A stretch of DNA of 64,000 nucleotides, from positions 1,739,501-1,803,500 of the forward strand of contig NZ_CP011770.1 of NCBI RefSeq assembly GCF_001028705.1, given 5' to 3'. The notes beneath the pieces were generated by a model. The model did not search any database, was not told the DNA's origin, and saw only the letters and a list, made by a program, of their open reading frames with translations. The DNA is from Croceicoccus naphthovorans. GTDB lineage: Bacteria; Pseudomonadota; Alphaproteobacteria; Sphingomonadales; Sphingomonadaceae. Below are positions 26,247 through 36,669 of this stretch, one piece after another. The translations under genes and the position numbers were made by a program. Position 1 is the stretch's first letter. Each line of letters begins with the position of its first letter.

Positions 26247-26750
26247 CTATGCGCCGCAACCTACAGTGCCGGTCCGTTCGAACACCGTCCGGCCCTTGGT
26301 ATCGTGCAGCACCAGTTTGCCGGGATATTGCGTTGTCTCGATCCCGGACTGTTCGCCGTCCGCCGCTTGATCGATGGTGAGTTCGGCGGCAAATTCCTTG
26401 CCGTCGTACTTGCCATAGGCCTTCATTGGCAGTTCGGTGCTACCGACATCGGGCGATAGCGTGACGATGCGCTTGTCGAGCTTCACGAACCCATGCTTCT
26501 CCTGCGCAAGGAACAGGATCGCGGTGCTGTCCTCGGGCGCAAAGCCGCAACCCGCACCGAACAGGTTGTTCTTCTCGATATCGGTATAGCTGATGCGTTC
26601 GGGCTTCAGCATATCGGCGGGCGGCATGTCGTGCATTGCTTCGATCTCGGCCACGTCGGCGGCGTCCTTGGCCGGGTCTGATCCATCTTCGCAGCCCGCC
26701 AGCAACACTGCACCCGCCAGCGCGCCCAATGCCATCGCCCTCACCCGCAC
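26247..26750 (-). CDS. Hypothetical lipoprotein
   Basis: The 167-aa protein begins with a lipoprotein signal (MRVRAMALGALAGAVLLAGC, lipobox LAGC). The remainder shows no domain I recognise: it contains NNLFGAGCGFAPEDS and a C-terminal VGCG, so two cysteines could form a disulfide. It follows mutL by 7 nt on the same strand and may be co-transcribed with it. Confidence 0.7.
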   Translation of the reverse strand: MRVRAMALGALAGAVLLAGCEDGSDPAKDAADVAEIEAMHDMPPADMLKPERISYTDIEKNNLFGAGCGFAPEDSTAILFLAQEKHGFVKLDKRIVTLSPDVGSTELPMKAYGKYDGKEFAAELTIDQAADGEQSGIETTQYPGKLVLHDTKGRTVFERTGTVGCGA

Positions 26751-26757
26751 TTCTCCC

Positions 26758-28587
26758 TTATTTTCGTCCGAACAGCTTTTCGACGTCGTCCATCGACAGT
26801 TTCACCCATGTCGGGCGACCGTGATTGCACTGGCCTGAACGCGGCGTGCGCTCCATCTCGCGCAACAGGGCGTTCATCTCTGCCACCGATAGCCGCCGCC
26901 CTGCCCGAACCGATCCATGACAAGCCATCGTCGCCAGCACGTGATCGAGCCGCTCACCGAGCAAAAGCGTGTCGCCGCTTTGCGCAATATCGTCGGCAAT
27001 ATCGCGCAGCAGCTTTTGCGGATCGGCGCCCTTCAGCGCGGCGGGTACCGCGCGAACCAACATCGCGTCCGGCCCGAAGCGTTCGACCGAGAGGCCCAAT
27101 GTCGCCAGTTTATCCGCCGCTTCCTCGATCCGGTCGCAGTCGGCCTCGTCCAGTTCTACGACATCGGGCATCAGCAGCGCCTGCGACCGCGCCATCGCAT
27201 CCTCGGCCCCTGCGGCGCGTAGGCGTTCCAACGTCAGGCGCTCATGCGCGGCGTGCTGGTCGACGATAACCAGCCCGCCCTCCGCTTCCGCCACAATATA
27301 GGTCAGCGCGATCTGCCCGCGCGCGACGCCCATTGGAAACGTGGTGGCATCGCCCGGTTGCTCGATGGCCTCTTCTGCCGGGGCCTGCGGCGCGAAGCCG
27401 TTCTCGGCGAAGATCGCGCTTTCCGTATCGCGCCAGATCGGCGGTGTCGGCGCGTCGACGCGCCCTTGCCAGCCCATCCCGGCGAAAATGCTGCGATTGT
27501 CTTGCAAGCTGTCGGGCTGCTTCGGCGGCGTGTTGATCTCGCTCACCCAGTTGCCCATCGCCTTGGGATCGGGCGCTTGCGCGCTGCGCTTGTCGCCGCT
27601 CGACAATGCGTTGCGCAGGCCCGATACGATGATCCCGCGCACCATTGCCGGATCGCGAAAGCGAACCTCGGTCTTGGCCGGGTGGACGTTGACGTCGACC
27701 TCGCTGGCCGGAACGTCGAGGAAGAGCGCCAATACCGCATGGCGATCCCGCGTCAACATATCCGAATAGGCTCCGCGTACCGCGCCGGTCAGAAGCCGAT
27801 CCTTCACCGGGCGGCCGTTGACGAACAGGTACTGATGATCGGCCACGCCTCGATTGTACGTCGGCAAGCCCGCGATGCCGGTCAGTCGGATCGGTGCGTC
27901 TGCCGGGCCACGTAGAATATCGACCGACACAGAGTTGTCGCCCAACTCGCGCGCCACAAGGCGGCTGACGCGGGTGGACAAATCCTCACCCGGAGCGACC
28001 TGGAATATCCGCCGTCCGTCGTTCGAAAGCGTGAAGCCCACATCGGGCCGCGCCATCGCCAGCCTGCGCACGACATCGTGGCACGCGGCATATTCGCTGC
28101 GCGAGGTGCGCAGAAACTTGCGGCGAGCGGGCACCTTGGCGAAAACCTGCTCCACGCGCACCCGTGTTCCGGGTGGCAACGCGGCGGGGCCCTCTTCCGC
28201 CACAGCGCCATGGTCGACCACGCGCCGCCAGCCTTCCGCACCGCGCGGGCGGCTCTCCAGCGTCATGCGCGATACGCTCGCGATGGAGGGCAAAGCCTCG
28301 CCCCGAAAGCCGAGCGTAACGACCTGTTCAATGGCTTCATCGGGTAGCTTCGATGTCGCATGCCGTTCCAGCGCCAGCGCCATTTCGGCGGGCGTCATCC
28401 CGCAACCGTCATCGGTCACCTCGATCCCGTCGAGCCCGCCCAGCTTCAGCGCGATGTCGATCCGGGTGCTGCCCGCATCGATGGCGTTTTCGACCAGTTC
28501 CTTCAGCGCGGCGGCGGGCCGTTCGACGACTTCGCCCGCCGCGATCCGGTTGACGAGGTTTTCGGGAAGACGTCGAATTACGGGCAT
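26758..28587 (-). CDS. mutL: DNA mismatch repair protein MutL
   Basis: The 609-aa protein has the N-terminal GHKL ATPase motifs (RIAAGEVVERPAAALKELVE with the catalytic Glu and Asn, DDGCGM, TLGFRGEALPSI). Its C-terminal domain contains DQHAAHERLTLE, matching the DQHA(X)2E(X)4E endonuclease motif, plus ACHGSVRAG and CNHGRPT of the metal site. It is therefore a nicking MutL, as in organisms without MutH. The start at 28587 (MPVIRRLPENL) is the conserved one; an upstream in-frame start is spurious. Confidence 0.96.
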   Translation of the reverse strand: MPVIRRLPENLVNRIAAGEVVERPAAALKELVENAIDAGSTRIDIALKLGGLDGIEVTDDGCGMTPAEMALALERHATSKLPDEAIEQVVTLGFRGEALPSIASVSRMTLESRPRGAEGWRRVVDHGAVAEEGPAALPPGTRVRVEQVFAKVPARRKFLRTSRSEYAACHDVVRRLAMARPDVGFTLSNDGRRIFQVAPGEDLSTRVSRLVARELGDNSVSVDILRGPADAPIRLTGIAGLPTYNRGVADHQYLFVNGRPVKDRLLTGAVRGAYSDMLTRDRHAVLALFLDVPASEVDVNVHPAKTEVRFRDPAMVRGIIVSGLRNALSSGDKRSAQAPDPKAMGNWVSEINTPPKQPDSLQDNRSIFAGMGWQGRVDAPTPPIWRDTESAIFAENGFAPQAPAEEAIEQPGDATTFPMGVARGQIALTYIVAEAEGGLVIVDQHAAHERLTLERLRAAGAEDAMARSQALLMPDVVELDEADCDRIEEAADKLATLGLSVERFGPDAMLVRAVPAALKGADPQKLLRDIADDIAQSGDTLLLGERLDHVLATMACHGSVRAGRRLSVAEMNALLREMERTPRSGQCNHGRPTWVKLSMDDVEKLFGRK

Positions 28588-28650
28588 GAACGCGGCTCTA
28601 GCGACGAACACCGGCTTTTTCGAGGCGGACGGTGTGGAAAAGCGGGTTGA

Positions 28651-29808
<1,158 letters not shown>

Positions 29809-29836
29809 CACTTACGCAAGGAAAGGGGGCGAGGCG

Positions 29837-30736
29837 ATGGCGCCGCCACATGAGCGCCCGGGACTATCCAGGAAGGGCGGCTTTTCACGAAAAGCGCAGT
29901 TCGGCCTGTTTTCAAGCTATGTCGCGGCCATTAGCGGGGCCGCGATCGGCTTTGTCCTGCTCGTCGTATCGCTGATCCACCCGACGGCGTTCGCCTTCGC
30001 GCGTGCCGCCGCCAACGATGTCGCCGCCCCGGCGGGCCGCATATCGGCCACGGGGCGCAGCAGCAGCAAGTCGATCATTGATGTCATCTCGGGCTATATC
30101 GCGGCGGGCAGCAAGAATGCCCGCATGGAAGAAGAGCTGAAGATCGCCCGATCCAAGCTGGCCGAGGCCGAAGCGGTCGCATCGGAAAACCGCCGTCTTA
30201 AAGCACTGCTTGCCGTGCGCGAAACCGATGGACAGGCGGTGACCGCCGCGCGTCTCATCGGGTCCAGCTCTACCAGCACGCGGCGTTTCGCCCTGCTCGG
30301 CGCGGGCAAGCGCGACGGGGTTCTGGTCGGCCAACCAGTGCGGTCCGCCACTGGCCTCGTCGGGCGTGTACTGGAAGTCGGCAATCGCACCGCGCGGGTC
30401 CTGCTGATCACCGATGGCGAGAGTGTCGTGCCGGTCCGCCGCGTAAAGGGCGACATCGCCGGGTTCGCGCAGGGACAGGCCGACGGCACCCTGATCATCC
30501 GGCTGATCGACCTTGGCATCAATCCGCTGAAGAAGGGCGACGTCTTCGTTACTTCGGGCTCGGGCGGGCTGTACCGCCCCAATGTGCCCGTCGCGGTGGT
30601 CCGCAGCGTTACCCGCGACGGTGCGGTCGCGCGCATCGTGTCCGACCCGGCGGCCAGCGAATTCGTGCTTGTCGAACCGATCTGGCAACCGATTACAGAG
30701 CTGCGGGACCCGGTCTCCGGCGACCAGCCATCATGA
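29837..30736 (+). CDS. mreC: Rod shape-determining protein MreC
   Basis: The 299-aa protein has one N-terminal membrane segment (about residues 28-50), a coiled coil (about 90-125, rich in EELKIARSKLAEAEA) and the beta-domain core (ARLIGSSSTSTRRFALLGAG, TSGSGGLYRPNVPVAVV). It links MreB to periplasmic wall enzymes. It lies 28 nt after mreB and 37 nt before mreD. Confidence 0.93.
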   Translation: MAPPHERPGLSRKGGFSRKAQFGLFSSYVAAISGAAIGFVLLVVSLIHPTAFAFARAAANDVAAPAGRISATGRSSSKSIIDVISGYIAAGSKNARMEEELKIARSKLAEAEAVASENRRLKALLAVRETDGQAVTAARLIGSSSTSTRRFALLGAGKRDGVLVGQPVRSATGLVGRVLEVGNRTARVLLITDGESVVPVRRVKGDIAGFAQGQADGTLIIRLIDLGINPLKKGDVFVTSGSGGLYRPNVPVAVVRSVTRDGAVARIVSDPAASEFVLVEPIWQPITELRDPVSGDQPS

Positions 30737-30773
30737 TCGCCGCCCCTGAGCGGTTTGCGAAGCGAGGCCCGGC

Positions 30774-31331
30774 ATGAGTCTGGGCGGAGATCGCCTGCCC
30801 GGGTCGGACCTGTTTACCCGGCGGATCAATCGTGCGCCGTCGCTTTTGCTGGCGACGGCTGTGCCGTGGATCGTCATTGCGCTGGCCTCGCTAATGCCGC
30901 TGTCGCCGGTAATCGCCTCGGCCCCGGTGCTGCCGCCGCTGGCCTATCTCTTCCTGATCGGGTGGCGGCTGTTGCGCCCCGGATTGTTGCCATTGTGGGC
31001 GGGCGCGCCGCTGGGCCTGATCGACGATCTCTATTCGGGCCAGCCGTTCGGCAGCGCGATCCTGTTGTGGTCGCTGACGATGATCGGGATCGAGCTTATA
31101 GACGGATGGCTGCGCTGGCGCGGGTTCTGGCAGGACTGGCTGGTCGCGATGGTGCTGATCACGGCGTACCTTTTTCTTGGCCACGTCTTTGCCGCGATTG
31201 CCGGTGGCCGGTTCGATCCGGGCCTGATCGTGCCGCAGCTTCTGATCTCGTTCATCGCCTTTCCGTTACTGACGCGTGTGATCGCGATTCTCGACATTCT
31301 TCGCCTGGCCCGTATCCGGGTGCTGGGATGA
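30774..31331 (+). CDS. mreD: Rod shape-determining protein MreD
   Basis: The 185-aa protein has about five membrane segments and the MreD-typical LGLIDDLYSGQPFGSAILLW block. It acts in the elongasome with MreC. Its TGA overlaps the ATG of mrdA (ATGA), indicating translational coupling. Confidence 0.92.
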   Translation: MSLGGDRLPGSDLFTRRINRAPSLLLATAVPWIVIALASLMPLSPVIASAPVLPPLAYLFLIGWRLLRPGLLPLWAGAPLGLIDDLYSGQPFGSAILLWSLTMIGIELIDGWLRWRGFWQDWLVAMVLITAYLFLGHVFAAIAGGRFDPGLIVPQLLISFIAFPLLTRVIAILDILRLARIRVLG

Positions 31332-33442
31332 GGCTGCGCTTCCGAAAAAGGCGGGCCGCGCGCCCGGCCTCTCGTGTGTCTAGCGGAGAGCTGCGTAACC
31401 GGTTCGACCGACGCAGCTTCGTCCTCGGCGCGGTTCAGGGCGGCATCGGCGTGCTCCTGGCCGCGCGGATGACATACCTCGCGGTGGCGGAGAACGAGAA
31501 GTACGAACTGGCCTCGGAATCGAACCGCGTCGACCTGACGCTGATCCCGCCGCGGCGGGGCTGGATTCTGGATCGCAACAATATCCCGATGGCGTCGAAC
31601 CGTGCGGATTTCCGCGTCGACCTCGTTCCCGAACGCGTGATCGACAAGGATCGCACGCTGGCGGTTCTGGGCGAGGTTCTCGACCTCACCCCCGCCTCCG
31701 TCACCGACCTTCGCGACAAGTTGGATGGCGCGCGCGGGTTCCGCCCTGTCGAAGTCGCGACCGGCGTCGATTGGGAACAGTTCGCGGCGTTGTCCGTGCG
31801 CCTGCCCGACCTGCCGGGTGTTATTCCTCAGCGTGGCTTTACCCGGTTCTACCCCACCGGCCCTTCGGTCGGCCATCTGCTCGGCTATGTCGGCACGGTG
31901 TCTGCAGAAGAATACGAGGAAGAGAAGAACCCCCTGCTGATCACCCCCGGCTTCAAGATCGGCAAGGACGGGGTGGAGAAGTATTTCGAGAAGGACCTGC
32001 GCGGCAAACCCGGCGCACGGCGGGCCGAAGTTACCGCCAGCGGCAAGATCGTGCGCGACCTTGAAACGCGCGAGGACGTACAGGGCGATCCGATCCGCCT
32101 GACAATCAATGCCAAGCTACAGGACTATGCCGCCCGACGCATCGGACTGGAATCCGGCTCCGTCGTGGTGATGGATTTAGAGAACGGTGATCTGCTCTGC
32201 GCCGCGTCGATGCCCAGCTTCGATCCGAACAGCTTTTCCGACGGTATCGGCCGTGTCGAATGGAAGATGTTGTCGGAAGACGACCATGTTCCACTGCGCA
32301 ACAAGGTGTTGTCGGGCCTCTATCCGCCGGGATCGACGGTCAAGCCTTTCGTCAGCCTTGCGCTGCTTCAGGAAGGGATCGACCCGGACGAGACAGTCTA
32401 TTGCGGCGGCGGCCTGCGCGTCGGAAATCGCGTCTTCGGCTGCTGGAACCGTCGCGGGCACGGCACGGTGGATATGGCCAAAGGCATCTACCAATCTTGC
32501 GACGTCTATTTCTACGCGATGGCACAGCGCATCGGGATGCAGCCGATCGCCGACATGGCGCGCAAGCTGGGTCTGGGATGGAAGTACCCGCTGCCCGTGG
32601 CCAGCCAGTCGTTCGGCACCGTGCCCGACCCGCCGTGGAAGCTGAAAAAATACGGCAGGGAATGGCAGACCTATGACACGGTGAACGCCACCATCGGTCA
32701 GGGCTATTTCCTTGTGAACCCCTTGCAACAAGCGGTGATGACGTCGCGCATCGCCACCGGGCGGCGGCTGCAACCCCGTCTTTTGATGACGGCCAACCCC
32801 CGCCCTGCCCCCACGCTGGGCATTCCGGCCGCGCATATGGAAACGGTTCGCCACGCAATGTGGGAGGTGGTGAACGGCGCAGGCACCGCCGGGCGCGCAC
32901 GGCTGCCGCTGGATGGTATCGAATTGTCCGGCAAGACCGGCACGGCACAGGTGGTCAGCCTAGCCTACGGCCGCGGCGGCAAAGGCGTGCCATGGAAATA
33001 CCGCGACCACGGGCACTTCATTTCGTTCGCGCCCTACGACAATCCGAAATACGCCTGTGCTGTCGCGATTGAACATGGCGCGGGTTCGTCATCGGCCTAT
33101 CCGGTCGCGCGCGATGTCATGACCTACCTCTTCGACCCGCAAAAGGCGCTCGAGGTGCTGCACCGTTATGAAGAGGAATGGGGCGGCACCGCGCAGGAAC
33201 GGCTTGCGCGCAAATACCAATCCTACGAACGCGCCTATGGCGGCGCCGCGCCCAAGCCGGAAAGCGGTGCGATCGAAAATGCCGTTGCCGACAGCGCCGG
33301 CACGGCCCCTGCCCCGGTCAACGTTGCAGACGAACCGCGCCCCAGCGAAGGCGACGCCGCCGTCCCCGCTGCATCTGCAGAGGCCGCCGCCCCTGCGCCC
33401 TCGCCCAGCCCGTCGCGCACGCCATCGGGGCAACAGCAATGA
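31328..33442 (+). CDS. mrdA: Penicillin-binding protein 2 (elongasome transpeptidase)
   Basis: The 704-aa protein has an N-terminal membrane anchor (about residues 30-50), a pedestal domain (PPRRGWILDRNNIPMASNRA) and a transpeptidase domain with SxxK (PPGSTVKPF), SCD (YQSCDVYF) and KTGT (LSGKTGTAQV). It cross-links peptidoglycan during elongation. The true start is the ATG at 31328, overlapping mreD; a longer in-frame reading back to 30755 is an artefact. The C-terminus has a proline/alanine-rich tail of about 70 residues. The rodA start overlaps its stop. Confidence 0.96.
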   Translation: MRLRFRKRRAARPASRVSSGELRNRFDRRSFVLGAVQGGIGVLLAARMTYLAVAENEKYELASESNRVDLTLIPPRRGWILDRNNIPMASNRADFRVDLVPERVIDKDRTLAVLGEVLDLTPASVTDLRDKLDGARGFRPVEVATGVDWEQFAALSVRLPDLPGVIPQRGFTRFYPTGPSVGHLLGYVGTVSAEEYEEEKNPLLITPGFKIGKDGVEKYFEKDLRGKPGARRAEVTASGKIVRDLETREDVQGDPIRLTINAKLQDYAARRIGLESGSVVVMDLENGDLLCAASMPSFDPNSFSDGIGRVEWKMLSEDDHVPLRNKVLSGLYPPGSTVKPFVSLALLQEGIDPDETVYCGGGLRVGNRVFGCWNRRGHGTVDMAKGIYQSCDVYFYAMAQRIGMQPIADMARKLGLGWKYPLPVASQSFGTVPDPPWKLKKYGREWQTYDTVNATIGQGYFLVNPLQQAVMTSRIATGRRLQPRLLMTANPRPAPTLGIPAAHMETVRHAMWEVVNGAGTAGRARLPLDGIELSGKTGTAQVVSLAYGRGGKGVPWKYRDHGHFISFAPYDNPKYACAVAIEHGAGSSSAYPVARDVMTYLFDPQKALEVLHRYEEEWGGTAQERLARKYQSYERAYGGAAPKPESGAIENAVADSAGTAPAPVNVADEPRPSEGDAAVPAASAEAAAPAPSPSPSRTPSGQQQ

Positions 33443-34560
33443 GCGTGCTGCACACCTTGCCCACCACTTTCGGGCGGCAGCCTTGGGGCGTAATCGTTCC
33501 TCTGCTGTTGCTCGTCTGTTTCGGCGCGTCGGTGCTCTATTCCGCAGCCGGTGGGCACTGGATGCCGTGGGCGGCGCTGCATATCGTGCGGTTTATCGTC
33601 TTCCTCGTCATGGCGTTGGTGATCGCGCGGTTCAGCCGCGATTTCGTGCGGTTCATGACGATCCCGATCTACGTGATGCTCTGCCTGCTGCTGATGGCGG
33701 TGGAAGCGATGGGTTTCGTCGGCGGCGGTAGCCAGCGCTGGCTGAACCTTGGTTTCATGACCTTGCAGCCGTCCGAACTGATGAAGCCCGCCATCGTCCT
33801 GATCCTCGCGCGCTTTTACGACATGCTACCACCGGGGGCGACGCGCGAGTTTCGTTCGCTTGTCGTGCCCGGCTTGCTGATCGGCTTTCCGGTCGGTCTG
33901 GTGCTGCTACAGCCCGACCTTGGGACCAGCCTTGCAATCGTGTTCGGCGCGGTCATCGTCATGTACCTCGCCGGATTGCCGATGATTTGGTTTATCGCTT
34001 GCGGCATAGCGGGCGTGATCGCGATTCCAATTCTCTTCTTCGCCGCCTTGCACCCCTATCAGCAACAGCGCGTGATGACCTTTCTTGACCCGGAGAGCGA
34101 TCCATTGGGTACCGGGTATCACATCACCCAGTCGAAAATCGCCATCGGATCGGGCGGTATTTTCGGCAAGGGATTCGGCAACGGCACACAAAGCCACCTG
34201 AACTACCTGCCCGAACCGCATACCGACTTCGTGTTTGCGACGATGGCCGAGGAATGGGGCATCATGGGCGGGCTGTTCGTGCTGTTCGTATTCGGTATCC
34301 TGCTGCGCTATGGCCTGCGCGTGGCGCGCGATGCACCTGATCGGTTCGGCCGTCTGATGGCCGCGGGCCTGACGGCGACGATCTTTTTCTATGCCGCCGT
34401 CAACCTGATGATGGTGATGGGCCTTGCCCCCGTTGTCGGCATTCCGCTGCCTTTCATGAGCCACGGCGGGTCTTCGATGATGACGATCATGATCTGCGTC
34501 GGCCTGATCATGGCGACCGATCGCTGGGGCAAACGCGACGTGCGTGGCGGGTTCGAATAG
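33439..34560 (+). CDS. rodA: SEDS glycosyltransferase RodA
   Basis: The 373-aa protein has about ten membrane segments and the SEDS blocks LQPSELMKPAIVLILARFYD, LLQPDLGTSLAIVFGA and the conserved VVGIPLPFMSHGGSSMM. RodA polymerises glycan strands with PBP2. Its ATG at 33439 overlaps the mrdA stop (ATGA). It closes the rod-shape operon about 120 nt before the tRNA-Lys gene. Confidence 0.96.
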   Translation: MSVLHTLPTTFGRQPWGVIVPLLLLVCFGASVLYSAAGGHWMPWAALHIVRFIVFLVMALVIARFSRDFVRFMTIPIYVMLCLLLMAVEAMGFVGGGSQRWLNLGFMTLQPSELMKPAIVLILARFYDMLPPGATREFRSLVVPGLLIGFPVGLVLLQPDLGTSLAIVFGAVIVMYLAGLPMIWFIACGIAGVIAIPILFFAALHPYQQQRVMTFLDPESDPLGTGYHITQSKIAIGSGGIFGKGFGNGTQSHLNYLPEPHTDFVFATMAEEWGIMGGLFVLFVFGILLRYGLRVARDAPDRFGRLMAAGLTATIFFYAAVNLMMVMGLAPVVGIPLPFMSHGGSSMMTIMICVGLIMATDRWGKRDVRGGFE

Positions 34561-34681
34561 GCGTTTCGAAAAAAGCGGAAGAACCCCCTTCCATCCCACG
34601 CACGCGCCGCTATATGGGGCGCTCCCACGGCGAATCACCCCTTTCGGGATGGCAGCCGTATCGCTGTTTTCGCGGCGAAGT

Positions 34682-34757
<76 letters not shown>

Positions 34758-34774
34758 TTTTTCTTCCTTTATAA

Positions 34775-35901
34775 TCAAGAGTTTACGTCGAGGCCGGCAA
34801 CAAGCTTGAGCCGCGGACGGCTCTCACTGTGACCATTTTTGTGACCTGGGCTTTCCAGCTTTTCCGGGCAGTTAGACTTTTTCGTGTCTGTGACCGGATT
34901 AATCAGCGGGTCTGTGCCCGGTAAAATCAGCTGGTCGGCATAGGGCTGGAGATGCTTCACCGACATGTGCGCATAACGCCGCACCATCGACTCCGATTTC
35001 CATCCCCCCAGCTCCTGAAGCACCCAGGTGGGCACGTCATTCTGCCGGAGCCAGGTCGCCCAGGTGTGCCGCAGATCGTGCCAGCGGAAATCCTCGATCC
35101 CGCAGGCCTTCAATGCCGCACGCCAGGTCCGCGTATTCGCATTGGCAAGGCGCTTGCCCCGAAATGTGAACACATGAACCGGATGCTTGCCCTTCTGCCG
35201 CCGTAATACGCCAAGGGCCGCCTCGTTCAGGGGCACGCCGAGCGCCTCCCCGTTCTTGGTCTCGCCATATCCGATCGTGACGATGCGCCGGGTCATATCG
35301 ACCTGATCCCATCGCAGATGGAGTATGTTGCCCTGACGCAGGCCGGTCGACAAAGCGAACAGCACCACCTCGCGCTGGTGTTCAGGAAGCCGACCCATGA
35401 GCTCGGCTGCCTGATCATGGGTGAGAAACCGCACCCTGACCCGACCACTGCGCGCATAGGTCTTGAACGCCGGCACATGCGCGATCCATTCCCATTCCCG
35501 CATCGCCTTCCGGAAGATCGCGCGGATGAGCGCGACATAGAGATCCTTGGTGCGATCGCTCTTGCGGGCGAAATGGCGCGATATGAGCCGGTCGATCATG
35601 TCCCTGCTCACCTGATCCAATGTCTTGCCACGCAGATGTTTGGTGAACCACCGGATCCGGCTCACGTCGTCCCGGTAGGACTTCTTGTGTGCCTTCTCCT
35701 TCAGCCACCGCAAAGCCGCCTCGTCCCATGTCCGTTTCGGCTTCTGCTTCAGCCTGGCAAGGTCCCACAGCTCGGCCTTCAGCTTGTCGTGAAATTCGAG
35801 CGCCTTCAGCCTGTCGGTCGTTCCAGTAGGCGTCTAATGAGCGTTCCGTCAGGTGCTGTGAGCTTGACGTAGTATTTTCCTGCACGTTTCCAGAGTGCCA
35901 T
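34775..35901 (-). pseudogene. int: Tyrosine integrase of an ICE, frameshifted
   Basis: The gene starts at 35901 behind an excellent AAAGGAGG site (MALWKRAGKYYVKLTAPDGT). The frame then breaks at about 35827: continuing it gives RRLLERPTG and a stop, while the correct continuation TGTTDRLKALEFHDKL is one frame over. A single lost base (restoring STGTTDR) explains it. The rest is a full catalytic domain: Arg in STGLRQGNILHLRW, H-x-x-R in WHDLRHTWATWL and Tyr in RRYAHMS. Only an unlikely internal TTG at 35713 could start the catalytic part. It probably no longer mobilises the element. Confidence 0.85.
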
Positions 35902-36122
35902 AATGCCTCCTTTCGTTGGGCACCTGACTGCATTCGTGCAGGCGCAGCGTAGCCCGAGCGAATCCAGGCGACAAGTTCGCCTTCCAGAAAGCGCCACTGG
36001 CGCCCGACCCGGGCCGCCGGAATGCGCCCCTCGGCCAGCAGATTGCGGATGGTATTGGGGTGCACCTTGAGCAGCGCCGCCGCTTCCCGGATGGTCAGAA
36101 CGCGCTCGGCTCCCTCGCCCAT
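35415..36122 (-). CDS. Excisionase-like HTH protein, extended by frameshift
   Basis: Residues 1-65 form an excisionase/MerR-like DNA-binding HTH (LTIREAAALLKVHPNTIRNL, then GRIPAARVGRQWRFLEGEL). Such proteins precede the integrase in this ICE family. The present frame runs to 235 aa, but the last ~160 codons overlap integrase coding in another frame. The base lost at ~35827 explains this: restoring it makes the frame end at 35806 (LLERPTG, stop), a 105-aa protein. The extra tail is therefore a new, probably meaningless extension. It begins 2 nt after the DUF736 gene. Confidence 0.75.
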   Translation of the reverse strand: MGEGAERVLTIREAAALLKVHPNTIRNLLAEGRIPAARVGRQWRFLEGELVAWIRSGYAAPARMQSGAQRKEALWHSGNVQENTTSSSQHLTERSLDAYWNDRQAEGARISRQAEGRAVGPCQAEAEAETDMGRGGFAVAEGEGTQEVLPGRREPDPVVHQTSAWQDIGSGEQGHDRPAHIAPFRPQERSHQGSLCRAHPRDLPEGDAGMGMDRACAGVQDLCAQWSGQGAVSHP

Positions 36123-36124
36123 GG

Positions 36125-36436
36125 TCAGACCTGCAGCACCAGCTGCGCGGTCATGCCTTCAGCATCGGGGAACAGCATGGCGCTGAGCGGACAGAGGGGA
36201 TCGTCGATCCGCACCCGCCAATATTCACGGGGAGGCTCGGTGCGTGACAGGCGCTCCCAGGCATCGCCGATATGCTGCCAGCCCAGCATGACCCGTAACG
36301 CCGGGGCGTTTTCGCTGACCCTATTGTCGTTGGGCACGAGACGGATTGCGCGCTGGATGGAGAGGGTGTGGATCTCCCCTTCCCATCCGCCCTGCTTCGA
36401 GCGCCGCAAGCGGCCGATCGTCCGCTTGCGCGTCAT
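36125..36436 (-). CDS. DUF736 family protein (ICE-associated)
   Basis: The 103-aa protein has the DUF736 pattern IGRLRRSKQGGWEGEIHTLS, SENAPALRVMLG and the C-terminal YWRVRIDDPLCPLSAMLF. DUF736 proteins are small cytoplasmic proteins of unknown function found almost exclusively on alphaproteobacterial conjugative elements. Its start overlaps the end of the DUF2274 gene by 4 nt (ATGA). Confidence 0.85.
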   Translation of the reverse strand: MTRKRTIGRLRRSKQGGWEGEIHTLSIQRAIRLVPNDNRVSENAPALRVMLGWQHIGDAWERLSRTEPPREYWRVRIDDPLCPLSAMLFPDAEGMTAQLVLQV

Positions 36437-36654
36437 GTCCCCGCCTCCATGTCCTTGCGCGCCTTGGCAAAGGCCCGATCACTGGCCAGAAAGCTCTCGA
36501 GCATGGCGGGAACAAGGTCCGCCACTTCGGCCTTGTCGCCGTAGGTCCGGTTGTAGATCGTCACATAGTCGCCGAGCGCATGGGCGAGATCGGGCGTAAT
36601 GGTGATGGCCAGTTTGACCGGCGTTCGGTCGGGCAGTTTTGCGAGCTTGAGCAT
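36433..36654 (-). CDS. DUF2274 family protein (Trb-associated)
   Basis: The 73-aa protein has the DUF2274 pattern LKLAKLPDRTPVKLAITITP, then LHxALxxYxxxY. It habitually follows trbI in IncP-like transfer operons. It may regulate or assemble the mating apparatus, but the role is not known. It begins 15 nt after trbI and overlaps the DUF736 start. Confidence 0.85.
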   Translation of the reverse strand: MLKLAKLPDRTPVKLAITITPDLAHALGDYVTIYNRTYGDKAEVADLVPAMLESFLASDRAFAKARKDMEAGT

Positions 36655-36669
36655 CGCGGCTCTCCTTGT

